From Paraburkholderia tropica (GTDB lineage Bacteria; Pseudomonadota; Gammaproteobacteria; Burkholderiales; Burkholderiaceae), in NCBI RefSeq assembly GCF_914484835.1, contig NZ_CAJZAR010000079.1:1-64000 (forward strand): 64,000 nt of DNA, read 5' to 3'. Positions 10,701 through 18,353 of this stretch are shown here, piece by piece. The notes under the pieces are model-generated. The model had not been told where the DNA came from and did no database searches. It saw only the letters and a program-made list of their open reading frames with translations. A program made the position numbers and the translations under genes. Position 1 is the stretch's first letter, and every line of letters starts with the position of its first letter.

Positions 10701-11016
10701 GAGCGGTGTCGGGATTCGTGCCCGCCGAGAACGTCAGCTTGATCGAAATATTGCCCTCGGAATTCGCCGAGGACGACATGTACATCAGATTGTCGAGACC
10801 GACCATCTGCTGCTCGATCACCTGCACGACCGCGTCCTGATTGGTCTGCGCGGACGCGCCGTTATAGGTCGCCGTAATCTGGATGGTCGGCGGCGCGATG
10901 TCGGGATACTGGTCGAGCGGCAACTGGGTGATCGCGAACGCGCCGGTCAGCGAGACCAGGATCGCGAGCACCCAAGCGAAGACCGGACGGTCGATAAAGA
11001 AATGAGCGATACGCAT
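7732..11016 (-). CDS. RND multidrug efflux transporter (HAE1 family, AcrB/MexB-like)
   Basis: An inner-membrane proton/drug antiporter of 1094 aa. The N-terminus FFIDRPVFAWVLAI is typical of HAE1. The proton relay shows the Asp pair in GLLVDDAIVVVENVER (TM4) and Lys in GLSSKNAILIVEFA (TM10). Other family marks are FFGGSTGIIYRQF, PTSFLPTEDQG and the repeated porter domains. The C-terminal 50 residues beyond the last helix are an unusually long Gly/Ala/Ser-rich tail. The gene lies 11 bp after the adaptor gene and overlaps the OMF gene by 4 bp. A single RND subunit is present, unlike the MdtB/MdtC pair usually seen with BaeSR. Confidence 0.97.
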   Translation of the reverse strand: MRIAHFFIDRPVFAWVLAILVSLTGAFAITQLPLDQYPDIAPPTIQITATYNGASAQTNQDAVVQVIEQQMVGLDNLMYMSSSANSEGNISIKLTFSAGTNPDTAQVQVQDQLQSANALLPEEVQESGVTVRKASPDTFLVFNLVSEDGKMSKAAIADYLYSNLEEQIERLPGVGQAQQFGYEYAMRIWLDPNKLQKYALMPSDVVTAIDAQNNDVAAGEVGNTPAVKGQELDATITARSRLTTAQQFRDIVLKTETNGSQVLLGDVARVALGPQAYTVETNFNNKPASGLGLQLAPGANEVQVDKEVHDFLNKRAASFPAGLKVEYPYEMVPFIKTSITEVVKTLAEAIVLVVAIMFLFLQNLRTTLIPAIAVPVVLLGTFGILDVFGYSINMLTMFGVVLAIGLLVDDAIVVVENVERLMTEEHLSPRDATKKSMTEISSALVAIAMVLSAVLLPMAFFGGSTGIIYRQFSVSVVSAMALSVVVALTFTPALCATILKDGHEKPKGRFFSGFNRGFDASTSKYRRVVDKMLHHRKPAIIVYALLVLGAGLLFVRLPTSFLPTEDQGVLMVTVTAPVGATRERTEATMAKVEDYLLKQPAVSEVFNVAGYAVGSNGQNVGMMWVKLKDWDQRTAVNDTAQGFVAKASRDLSQQVRDAKVFVLQPPTVRGLGISSGFDMELVDEGGLGHAALAAARDKLIKMANQSGVVRQVRFNGLADTPQLSLDIDDRKASAMGLAPADINSTVEDALGGEYVDEFLDNQRIKKVYVQGDAPFRMTPESLEQWYVRNTSGTMVPFSAFATSHWTYGPPELDRYNAESSFEIVGDPAPGVSSGQAMQTMEQLVAKLPKGISYAWTGLSYQEQLSGGQAPYLYAVSVLFVFLCLAALYESWSVPLAVLLIVPLGVFGAALGTTLRGLSNDVYFQVGLLVTVGLSSKNAILIVEFATMLEKQGASTLKAIEQAVALRIRPIVMTSLAFLLGVAPLVIATGAGAAARQSIGTGVFGGTLVGTVLAIFFTPLSYFLVRKLSGKGASPSGPGGGGGAGAPAGDSGSTGAQAEQSVPEHAEQEAGEDAYALPDSAMNASTHESKNGGAA

Positions 11017-11027
11017 GCACTCGCCCC

Positions 11028-12254
11028 TCAGTTCGCCACAGGCGACGAAGACGGCGACGCCGCCGCAGCCTCGGTCGTGTCGGTCGCCTCAGTCGCTTCG
11101 GTCGCTTCAGTCGCCTTCACCGTATCGCCGACGCTCACGAACTGCGAACCCGCCACGACGATGCGATCGCCCATCTGGAGTCCGCCCGTCACGACCCATT
11201 CGTTATTGTTCGCGGTGCCCGCGAGCATCAGCGTGCGCGACTCGATCTTGTTCTGCGCATCGACGATCAGCGCCGTCGCGTTGCCGCGCTGATCGTGCAC
11301 GACCGCCTGCTGCGGCACCAGCATCGCGCTCTGGTTCACGCCCTGATCGATGACCGCGTGCAGATATTCGCCCGGCAGCAGCAGCTTGTCCGGGTTCGGC
11401 ACGATCACGCGCAAGGTGATGGTGCCCGTGGTCTGATCGACGCCCACGCCCGCGAATTGCAGCGTGCCTTCGTGCGCGTAGGTCGTGCCGTCTTCGAGCG
11501 TGATCTTGACCTTGGCGTTGCCGTTCCCGTCGGTTTTATACTCGCCGCTCGCGAACTTCTTGCGCAGCGCGAGCACGTCCGTGCTCGACTCGGTCACGTC
11601 GAGATACATCGGGTCGTAGGCGTAGATGGTCGCGAGCGCCGTGGTCTGATCGGCCGTCACGAGCGCGCCGGGCGTGTACGCGGAGGCGCTGATCGTGCCC
11701 GTCACCGGCGCGGTCACGCGCGTGTAGCCCAGATTGATTTGCGCGCTTTCGAGCGCGGCCTTGTCGGCGTCGATGGTCGCTTCGTCCTGCTTGAGCGTCG
11801 CCTCGGCTTCTTCGAGCGTTTCCTTGCTGATCGCGTCGATGGCCGCGAGCGAGCGGTCGCGCTCGGCAATCGGCTTCGCGGAAAGCAGCGCGGCCTGGGC
11901 TTTTTCCAGCTCGGCTTTATCGGCGTCGTAAGTTGCCTGATAGGGCGCGGGATCGATCTGATAGAGCACCTGCCCTGCGCGCACCACGCTGCCTTCGGTG
12001 AACAGCCGCTTCTGGATCACGCCCGTGACTTGCGGTGTGACCGGCGATGTCAGGAACGACGTCGCGCGCCCCGGCATCGACGACGATTGCGCGTACGGCA
12101 CGGTCTTGACCGTTTCCACGGTCACCGTTTGCACCTTTTTCTGCACGCTTTTTTGATCGTGCGAGCACGCCGCGAGCGCACAGGTGATGCAGGTGAGAAA
12201 CAGAACGCCCGTGAAAGCGCCCGTGCGCCGACGCGCGAAAAGCCGGATTTGCAT
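11028..12254 (-). CDS. RND efflux periplasmic adaptor (membrane fusion protein)
   Basis: A 408-aa HlyD/AcrA-like adaptor. The lipobox Leu-Ala-Ala-Cys follows the signal peptide. Biotinyl-lipoyl halves are visible around VTPQVTGVIQKRLFTEGSVV and INLGYTRVTAPVTGTISA, flanking a helical hairpin rich in Ala/Glu/Asp, and the barrel contains GEYLHAVIDQGVNQSAMLVP. I prefer the ATG at 12254 because it directly precedes the signal peptide; the frame opens as far as 12314. First gene of the five-gene operon adaptor-pump-OMF-kinase-regulator. The C-terminus carries short Ala-Thr-Glu repeats, noted separately. Confidence 0.95.
   Translation of the reverse strand: MQIRLFARRRTGAFTGVLFLTCITCALAACSHDQKSVQKKVQTVTVETVKTVPYAQSSSMPGRATSFLTSPVTPQVTGVIQKRLFTEGSVVRAGQVLYQIDPAPYQATYDADKAELEKAQAALLSAKPIAERDRSLAAIDAISKETLEEAEATLKQDEATIDADKAALESAQINLGYTRVTAPVTGTISASAYTPGALVTADQTTALATIYAYDPMYLDVTESSTDVLALRKKFASGEYKTDGNGNAKVKITLEDGTTYAHEGTLQFAGVGVDQTTGTITLRVIVPNPDKLLLPGEYLHAVIDQGVNQSAMLVPQQAVVHDQRGNATALIVDAQNKIESRTLMLAGTANNNEWVVTGGLQMGDRIVVAGSQFVSVGDTVKATEATEATEATDTTEAAAASPSSSPVAN
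11083..11118. repeat. 9-bp tandem repeat in the adaptor gene
   Basis: About four copies of a 9-bp unit (GTCGCTTCG/GTCGCTTCA and close variants) encode Ala-Thr-Glu repeats followed by Asp-Thr-Thr-Glu near the end of the adaptor. The unit is a multiple of three, so copy-number changes would keep the frame and only alter tail length. Confidence 0.75.
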
Positions 12255-12414
12255 AATGTTGGCCCCAATGCCGAGAGCGCGGTCCACGCCCGATCGAGGG
12301 ATTATGCAAACCAAATTCGCAAGAAATTAGGAACGGCGGAGGGGTCTGAAAGGGCCGAAAGCGGCGGCCGCGGAAACGGCGTTCGCGGCCCGGAGCAGCC
12401 CGGAACCGCCCACG

Positions 12415-13494
12415 CTACGCGGCGCGCACGACTTCGACGAGATTGCCGCGCGCGCGCAGACGCACCGGCAGCACGCGCGGCAACGCGTGCGCGAAGCGGT
12501 CGAGCTGATGCACGTCGAAGCTGCCCGTAAGACGCATTTGCGCCACCACGGGGTCGTCGACCACCACGTTGATCGCACCGTAGCGCGCGAATTCCTGCAA
12601 CGCGCGCAGCAAGGTCGTGTCGTTGAAAGCCACGCGGCCCTGACGCCAGACCGCGACCGCCGTGGGTGCAATCGGCTCGATCTCGCCGAGCAGGCCGTCC
12701 GCGCCGCTCGTCACGGCCTGGCCCGCCGCGAGTTCGACGCTGCGCGGCACGGTGTCCGGCTGCGGCGCGGAGGCCACGCGCACGCGCCCTTCTTCCACCT
12801 CCACGCGCACGTTGCCGTGTTCGAGCCCGGTCTCCGTGCAACGCACCGAAAAGCGCGTGCCGACGACCGTCACGGTCACCGAGCGCGCCAGCACATTGAA
12901 CGGGCAGCCCGGATCGGATTGCACGGCGAACATCGCCTGGCCGCGCACCAGCCGCACTTCGCGCCGATGCCGGAACAGCCGCGCCTCGACATGCGTGTCG
13001 GTATCGAGTTCGATGGTGCTGCCGTCGGGCAGCGAAACGGTCTGGAGTTCGCCGCGCCGCGTGGTGAAGCTCTCGCTGAAGGTCGGCGTGCGCTGCCAGT
13101 ATTCCCAGCCGATCACGCCCGCGCCCGCCGCCGCGAACGCGGTCCCGGCCAGCGCGAAGCGCGGCATGAACGCGCGACGTCCCGGCGATGCGAGCACGCC
13201 GCGCGCGCCGTCCGCCTGTCGCGCCGTCTCAGACGAGCGCGCGATTTCGGCGCGATAACGCGCGAGATCCTGCTGCGGCACGTGGTCGAGCGCCTGCCAG
13301 ATCTCGTCGATCTGCTCATAGGCACGCCGATGCGCCGGGCTGCGCGCGAGCCACGCCTGCCAGTGCGCTTCGTCGCGCGCGCTCAAGCCGTTCTGACGCC
13401 GCACGAGCCAGCTCGCGGCCTGCGTCTCGATGTCGGCGTCGGCATCGACAGCGGCATCGGTCGTTTCAGGGAGGTGGGGTCGTTCCATCGTCAT
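12415..13494 (-). CDS. FecR-like anti-sigma / sigma regulator
   Basis: An inner-membrane signal relay. The cytoplasmic N-terminal domain (DUF4880 type) has ASWLVRRQNGLSARDEAHW and HRRAYEQIDEIWQAL. One membrane segment (FALAGTAFAAAGAGVIGW) follows, then the FecR domain (GELQTVSLPDGSTIELDTDT, VRGQAMFAV, GTRFSV). A C-terminal STN-like part (FNDTTLLRALQEFARYGAINVVVDDP) would contact a receptor signalling domain. I chose the ATG at 13494; a TTG at 13536 is also open. It lies directly downstream of the ECF sigma gene. No receptor gene follows, which is unusual. Confidence 0.88.
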   Translation of the reverse strand: MTMERPHLPETTDAAVDADADIETQAASWLVRRQNGLSARDEAHWQAWLARSPAHRRAYEQIDEIWQALDHVPQQDLARYRAEIARSSETARQADGARGVLASPGRRAFMPRFALAGTAFAAAGAGVIGWEYWQRTPTFSESFTTRRGELQTVSLPDGSTIELDTDTHVEARLFRHRREVRLVRGQAMFAVQSDPGCPFNVLARSVTVTVVGTRFSVRCTETGLEHGNVRVEVEEGRVRVASAPQPDTVPRSVELAAGQAVTSGADGLLGEIEPIAPTAVAVWRQGRVAFNDTTLLRALQEFARYGAINVVVDDPVVAQMRLTGSFDVHQLDRFAHALPRVLPVRLRARGNLVEVVRAA

Positions 13495-13567
13495 ATCGTC
13501 AGCGCGTACCTCTATGAAGACGCGCGACGAAGCCAAAACCTGACATCGAAGAACCTTGCATCGTGTT

Positions 13568-14089
13568 TTATTCGGCGGCGCCGCTCGCTCGACCGGACAC
13601 GCTCTCGAACGCCGTCATGCGCTGCTTGCAGGCGAGCACGCCGCGAATGATGTGCTTTTCGACCATATTGCGCGAAATGCCCATGCGCTCGGCGACTTCG
13701 GCGTGGCTCAGCCCGTCGAACTTGTGCAGCACGAACGCTTCGCGGCAGCGCGGCGGCAATGCGTCGATCGCGGCGACCAGCGCCTCGGTGCGGCGCGACG
13801 ACTCCCACACCTGCTCGGGCTGGCTCGACACATGCGCGGCGGGCTCGTCGATCGCATCCAGCTCGTCGACGACCGATTGAGCGCGGACTGTAGCACGGCG
13901 ATGCGTATCGATGACGAGATTGCGCGCGGTGCGATAGAGCAAGCCGCGCGGATCGCTGATGGTCGCGCCCGAGTCGCGCAGCGAGAGCACGCGAACGTAG
14001 CTTTCCTGTGCGATATCCGAGGCGGTGTCACCGTCTTTCACCAGCCGGGAAAGAAAACGCAACAGTTCGCGGTAATAGCGTTCGACCAC
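13568..14089 (-). CDS. ECF sigma factor (FecI-like)
   Basis: An extracytoplasmic-function sigma factor of about 173 aa. Region 2 shows ERYYRELLRFLSRLV, DIAQESYVRVL and LLYRTARNLVIDTHRR. Region 4 shows LPPRCREAFVLHKFDGLSHAEVAERMGIS and VEKHIIRGVLACK, typical of the iron-starvation group. The GTG at 14089 is the start used here. There is no clear ribosome site, and upstream in-frame ATT is the only other option. A strong Fur palindrome lies 65 bp upstream, so transcription should rise on iron limitation. Its partner FecR gene follows. Confidence 0.9.
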   Translation of the reverse strand: MVERYYRELLRFLSRLVKDGDTASDIAQESYVRVLSLRDSGATISDPRGLLYRTARNLVIDTHRRATVRAQSVVDELDAIDEPAAHVSSQPEQVWESSRRTEALVAAIDALPPRCREAFVLHKFDGLSHAEVAERMGISRNMVEKHIIRGVLACKQRMTAFESVSGRASGAAE

Positions 14090-14153
14090 TGAATCGGTAT
14101 GTATTGAGCCCTGTCCAATCGGTGCGGCGCCGGCAAGCGGCCCGCGATTGGGT

Positions 14154-14178
14154 CTGAATGATAATTATTATCATTCAG
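14154..14178. promoter_or_regulatory. Fur box upstream of the FecI-like sigma gene
   Basis: A perfect palindrome with 12-bp arms around one central base at 14166: CTGAATGATAAT, T, ATTATCATTCAG. It contains GATAATTATTATCATT, close to the classical 19-bp Fur consensus. It is the only clear Fur site I saw. It lies between the convergent-side end of the phosphoesterase gene and the sigma gene, and controls the latter by position. Confidence 0.88.
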
Positions 14179-14289
14179 TGGCACAGGACTGGCAAGACAA
14201 ATGATGCACAGCGGATGTGGGGAGTGGCGGGCGCGCGACAGCGTGATAACGCAGCGGCGCGCGAAGTGAAGCGCAGTGGCGCGCGGACC

Positions 14290-15099
14290 TTACGCGGGCG
14301 CCGCCACGCGGCCCGGCGTGACGCTCGACCAGACGCGGCTCGTGCCCGCCTCGACGAGCGTGAGCTTGCCGCCCGGACTGCACGCGCCCGTATCGATGAA
14401 CACATGCGCGCCGATGCGGCGGACTTCGCGCATCGTCGTATGGCCACAGTAAGTGATGGACAAGGCTTGCTGCGAAGGCGAGACGCTGAACGCCAGATCG
14501 CGGCCCCAGAGCAGCCGGCGGCGCACGGCGGCTTCGAAGCGCCCGGCCGCGAGTTGTTCGTCGCTGCCGCGAAACTCGGCGTGCAGGATATTGAAGCGCG
14601 CGTGCCCTTCTCCGACGATGCGCACGAGCGGCAGCGGACGAAGATGCGCGGCGTGCCCCGCGAGTTCGCCATCGGAAAGCGAACGCGCCCAGTCGCCGCC
14701 CACTTCGTACCAGCGCTCGCGCGGCAGCCTGCCGTCGACGACCGCGCACAGCGCCTCTTCGTGATTGCCGAGCACCGGATAGAACCAGTCGTGCTCCAGC
14801 AAGGCCAGCGCACGTTCGCTCTGCTCGCCGCGGTCGATCAGGTCGCCGACGGAAAACAGACGGTCGCGCCCGGTGTCGAACTCGACCGCCGCAAGCAGTT
14901 GTTCGAGCGCGCTCACGCAGCCATGCAGATCGCCGACCACGAAGTCGCGGCCATGCAGATTGGCGTCGTGCCGCACGACATCGGGGTCGGCCGGTTCGGC
15001 AAACGCCGCGCCGCCCGGCTCCGCACCATGGCCCAAGCCGTGGATGCCGAGAAATCCCAGGCGCTTCAATAGGGGTTGCGGATGGCTGTTTGGACCCAT
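14290..15099 (-). CDS. Metallophosphoesterase (PP2A/ApaH-like serine/threonine phosphatase fold)
   Basis: A 269-aa calcineurin-like phosphoesterase. The metal-binding blocks are in order: GDLHG (56-60), GDLIDRG (85-91), GNHE (111-114) and a late His in YCGHTTM. This set is shared by PrpA/PrpE-type protein phosphatases and diadenosine tetraphosphatases, so the substrate cannot be decided. The start at 15099 has GAGACGAGC upstream; an ATG at 15126 would add nine residues. It lies between the sigma gene and exbD on the same strand, with 141 bp before it. Confidence 0.88.
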   Translation of the reverse strand: MGPNSHPQPLLKRLGFLGIHGLGHGAEPGGAAFAEPADPDVVRHDANLHGRDFVVGDLHGCVSALEQLLAAVEFDTGRDRLFSVGDLIDRGEQSERALALLEHDWFYPVLGNHEEALCAVVDGRLPRERWYEVGGDWARSLSDGELAGHAAHLRPLPLVRIVGEGHARFNILHAEFRGSDEQLAAGRFEAAVRRRLLWGRDLAFSVSPSQQALSITYCGHTTMREVRRIGAHVFIDTGACSPGGKLTLVEAGTSRVWSSVTPGRVAAPA

Positions 15100-15240
15100 G
15101 CTCGTCTCTTGTCGGCAACGGCACATCTTATTTCAGGCCGACAGAGAAAATACGAGCGCGTCTGTGAGATGTGTAACCAGTGGTAAGGGGTCGGAAGCCA
15201 CCCAACCTTACGCGCAGCATGCGGTTTTTTAGCGCTTGTT

Positions 15241-15675
15241 TTACGGCGCTGCGTGGATGGTGTGTTCGCCACGCTCGGTCACGAACCCGATCTTCGTGAG
15301 CCCGGCCGCGCTCGCCGCCGAGAGCAACGTCGCCACGCGCTCATAAGGCGTCGCGCGATCGACGAACAGGCGGATCTCCGTTTGCGGCGCCTGACGCGCC
15401 GTTTGCGCGAGACGCGCGTCGAGACTCGCCGATGTGATCGCGTGCGCATCCCAGCTCACGCGTCCGTCCGCGTCGATGGCGAGATCCACGTGCGGCGCCG
15501 CGCTGATCGGGCTCGCCGCTGCCACGCGCGGCAACGCGAGCCGCGCCTCGTGGCGCAGCACCGGCAGCGTCACCATGAAAATGACCAGCAGCACGAGCAT
15601 CACGTCGATCAGCGGCGTCATGTTGATGTCGGCGGCGGGCAGCGCTTGAACGTCGAAATCGGCATCGTGTTTCAT
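15241..15675 (-). CDS. exbD: ExbD, TonB-complex proton channel subunit
   Basis: A 144-aa inner-membrane protein with one N-terminal helix. The block ADINMTPLIDVMLVLLVIFMVT contains the proton-path Asp24. A periplasmic domain follows, ending VATLLSAASAAGLTKIGFVTE. With ExbB it powers TonB using the proton gradient. The start overlaps the exbB stop by 4 bp. It is the last gene of the pqqA-exbD transcription unit, so this energiser is probably dedicated to the nearby TonB-dependent receptor. Confidence 0.95.
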   Translation of the reverse strand: MKHDADFDVQALPAADINMTPLIDVMLVLLVIFMVTLPVLRHEARLALPRVAAASPISAAPHVDLAIDADGRVSWDAHAITSASLDARLAQTARQAPQTEIRLFVDRATPYERVATLLSAASAAGLTKIGFVTERGEHTIHAAP

Positions 15676-16367
15676 GGCCGCACCGGATCGTCGAGTTCGG
15701 CGTCGGCGTGCGGCGCGGATGCGCACAGCAACTGCGCATGCAGGGCGAACGCAAAGCGATTCAGTTGCGCGACGACATCGCGCGCCAGCCGCGCGAACGC
15801 GTTGTGCCCGAGCACCGCCGGAATCGCCACGCACAGGCCGAGCGCCGTCATGACGAGCGCCTCGCCTACCGGTCCGGCCACGTGTTCGAGACTCGCGTCG
15901 CCGCCCGCGCCGAGCGAGAGCAGCGCGTGATAAATCCCCCACACGGTGCCGAGCAGCCCCACGAACGGCGCGGTGCTGGCGATCGACGCGAGCACGCCCA
16001 GCCCGCGTTGCAGCCGCACGGCGCTCTCGCCGATCGAGGCCCTGAGGCTGCGCTGCATCCAGTCGTCGAGATCGATACGCGGCGCGCGCTCCGACGCGTG
16101 ATGCGTCAGCGCGCGCTGACCGGCGGCCGCGAGTTCGAAGAACGGCGAGCCGGGCCGCCCGAGCCGCGGCATGCTCTCGCGCATCGCGCTCGCGCGCCAG
16201 AAACCCGCGCGCGCGAACACGGCGCGGCGGCGCAGCGCGGCCAGCTCGACCGCCTTCAACGCCATCACCGACCACGACGCGACCGACATGGCGATGAGCA
16301 GCGCCGCCACGGCGCGCGTCATCGCGTCGCCCTGCGTCCACAGATGCATGATTCCTGAAGCTGGCAT
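15672..16367 (-). CDS. exbB: ExbB/TolQ-family proton channel
   Basis: A 231-aa membrane protein with three helices and the MotA/TolQ/ExbB domain. LGVLASIASTAPFVGLLGTVWGIYHAL and GPVGEALVMTALGLCVAIPAVLGHNAF are diagnostic. The ATG at 16367 has a strong GGAGGG ribosome site. The operon position between tonB and exbD supports ExbB over TolQ. Probable role: pentameric scaffold of the motor that energises outer-membrane receptors. Confidence 0.95.
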   Translation of the reverse strand: MPASGIMHLWTQGDAMTRAVAALLIAMSVASWSVMALKAVELAALRRRAVFARAGFWRASAMRESMPRLGRPGSPFFELAAAGQRALTHHASERAPRIDLDDWMQRSLRASIGESAVRLQRGLGVLASIASTAPFVGLLGTVWGIYHALLSLGAGGDASLEHVAGPVGEALVMTALGLCVAIPAVLGHNAFARLARDVVAQLNRFAFALHAQLLCASAPHADAELDDPVRP

Positions 16368-16380
16368 GACGCCCTCCGTT

Positions 16381-17190
16381 TCACTCGTTGAGATTGAACG
16401 TGACCGGCACATCGGCGCGCGCGCGCCGCGCCGCGCCGTTTTCCGCGTAAGGCTGGCAATGGCTCGCGAGCGCGGCGGCACGCGCGGCCGCGTCGAGGCG
16501 TGCGTAACCGCTGCTCGACGCCACGCGCGCCGCGACGACGCGGCCGTCGAGCGCCGTATCGATTTCGATGACGGCGGTGCCGGACTCCGCGCGTCGTAAG
16601 GACTGCTCGGGATAGTCGGGATGCGCGAGCGTGCAGTCGAGATGCGCGACGCGATGCGGGGCGTCGGTGGCTTCGGCGGACGCGGGCGCCGATGTCGCGC
16701 TTTGCGGCGGTTCGGCATGGGCGGTTTCTGCGTGCTGATCGTGTTGAGCGTGTTGATCGTGCGGCGGTGCGTCGGGCGAAACGGCAGCGAGTTTCGACGC
16801 GTTTGGCGCATTCGGCGCACGCGTCGCGATCGTGCTTGCCGCGCTAACGCGACGCGGCGGCGAAGCGGCCGACATTCGCGCGGCCGCTCGCGGGCTTTCA
16901 TGCGGATGCGCTTCGATTCGCGCATCACGCTGTGCGGAAGCCGTGGCAATCGGCGAAATCGGTGAAATCAATCTCGCTTCAATCGTTGTCACCGGCGCAA
17001 GCGCCTTGCGTGGCTGCGGCACACCCTGAAGCACGAACCCCAGCAACACCGCATGCAACGCCCCCACCGCGAACACGATAGCCATCACGCCAATCCGGCT
17101 TCGCCACTCCGTTCGCCCGCGCGACGCGCACGCTTCACGGCTCGCCTCCGCGCTCACTTCACGATCGAACCACGCGACGCCGGCAACCAT
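16381..17190 (-). CDS. tonB: TonB energy transducer with His-rich linker
   Basis: A 269-aa TonB. The membrane anchor is at about 33-55 (GVMAIVFAVGALHAVLLGFVL) with an in-helix His46, matching the conserved His of TonB. A Pro/Ala-rich linker contains the repeat HDQHAQHDQHAETAH. The C-terminal domain begins at about 185 with HPDYPEQSLRRAESGTAVIE and ends VPVTFNLNE. The ATG at 17190 is used because longer frames run into pqqE, which ends at 17204. Placement 13 bp after pqqE is unusual and ties TonB function to PQQ metabolism. Confidence 0.92.
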   Translation of the reverse strand: MVAGVAWFDREVSAEASREACASRGRTEWRSRIGVMAIVFAVGALHAVLLGFVLQGVPQPRKALAPVTTIEARLISPISPIATASAQRDARIEAHPHESPRAAARMSAASPPRRVSAASTIATRAPNAPNASKLAAVSPDAPPHDQHAQHDQHAETAHAEPPQSATSAPASAEATDAPHRVAHLDCTLAHPDYPEQSLRRAESGTAVIEIDTALDGRVVAARVASSSGYARLDAAARAAALASHCQPYAENGAARRARADVPVTFNLNE

Positions 17191-17203
17191 GACCGCGCCC
17201 CAC

Positions 17204-18352
17204 TCACCGCGCCAGCGAATTCGCGCGGCTGCGGAACACCAGCGGGTGTTCGTCGCTGCGATCCGCACGCCGCGCAAAACGCACCGCCTGTTCGACGCGC
17301 CCGTGATCCGGCGATTTCGCGCAGACCGGATCGGCAGCGGCCGCGTCGCCGCTCAGCAGCCAGGCCTGGCAGCGGCAGCCGCCGTGATCGACATGACGTT
17401 CGTCGCAACTGCGGCACGGCTCGCGCATCCATGCGTCGCCGCGAAACGCGTTGAAGGCCGCGCTATCGGTCCAGATGTCGCGCAGCGACGCGTCGCGCAC
17501 GTTCGGCAGCGCAAGCCCCGGCAGCGAGCGCGCCGCATGACACGGCAGCGCGGTGCCATCGGGCGCGACGCCGAGAAACACCGCGCCCCAGCCGCTCATG
17601 CAGGCCTTCGGCCGCGACTCGAAATAATCCGGCACGACGAAAAGAATCCGGCAGCGCCCGCCGATGCGCGCGCGATAGCGCTCCACCACCGCCTCGGCGT
17701 CGCGCAATTGCTCCGCCGTCGGCATCAGCTGCTCGCGATTGAGCAGCGCCCAGCCGTAATACTGCGTGTTCGCCAGCTCCAGATAATCCGCGCCCAGTTC
17801 GAGCGCCATCTCGATGATCTGCGCGACATGCGGCAGGTTATAGCGATGCAGCACGCAGTTGAGCACCATCGGATAACCCTGCGCCTTGATCCGCTTCGCC
17901 ACCTCGCGCTTGAGTTCGAAGGTGCGCGTGCTCGTGAGGAAATCGTTGAGTTCGCGCGTCGAATCCTGCATCGACAGTTGAATGTGATCGAGCCCGGCCG
18001 ACTTGAGCCCGGCGATGCGCGCAGCGGTCAGCCCCACGCCCGACGTGATCAGATTCGTATAGAAGCCGATGCCGCGCGCGTGCTCGACCAGCGTTTCGAG
18101 GTCGTCGCGCAACAGCGGTTCGCCGCCCGAAAAACCGATCTGCACAGCGCCCAGTTCGCGCGCGGCCGAGATCGTCGCGCGCCAGGCTTGCGTATCGAGT
18201 TCCGCGCCGTGATGCGCGAAATCGACGGGATTCGAGCAGAACGCGCAATGCAGCGGACAGCGGTAAGTCAGCTCCGCGAGCAGCCACAGCGGAGGCGCGA
18301 TGGAAGGCGCGAAAGCGGTCGCGCTGGCAGAAGCGATGGACGAGTCGGCCAT
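17204..18352 (-). CDS. pqqE: PqqE, radical SAM enzyme of PQQ synthesis
   Basis: A 382-aa radical SAM protein that links Glu16 and Tyr20 of the PqqA peptide. The cluster motif CPLHCAFC gives Cys32, Cys36 and Cys39. IGFSGGEPLLR is the SAM-binding GGE motif. The C-terminal SPASM domain has the auxiliary cluster cysteines in KACMSGWG, LPCHAA and EPCRSCDERH/GGCRC. The ATG at 18352 follows the pqqD stop by one base. Downstream is tonB. Confidence 0.97.
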   Translation of the reverse strand: MADSSIASASATAFAPSIAPPLWLLAELTYRCPLHCAFCSNPVDFAHHGAELDTQAWRATISAARELGAVQIGFSGGEPLLRDDLETLVEHARGIGFYTNLITSGVGLTAARIAGLKSAGLDHIQLSMQDSTRELNDFLTSTRTFELKREVAKRIKAQGYPMVLNCVLHRYNLPHVAQIIEMALELGADYLELANTQYYGWALLNREQLMPTAEQLRDAEAVVERYRARIGGRCRILFVVPDYFESRPKACMSGWGAVFLGVAPDGTALPCHAARSLPGLALPNVRDASLRDIWTDSAAFNAFRGDAWMREPCRSCDERHVDHGGCRCQAWLLSGDAAAADPVCAKSPDHGRVEQAVRFARRADRSDEHPLVFRSRANSLAR

Positions 18353-18353
18353 G

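Noticed and set aside
12366..12390. GGCCGCG/CGCGGCC hairpin after fecR as a terminator
   Set aside because: It lacks a T-run on the minus strand; GC-rich dyads of this kind are frequent by chance here.
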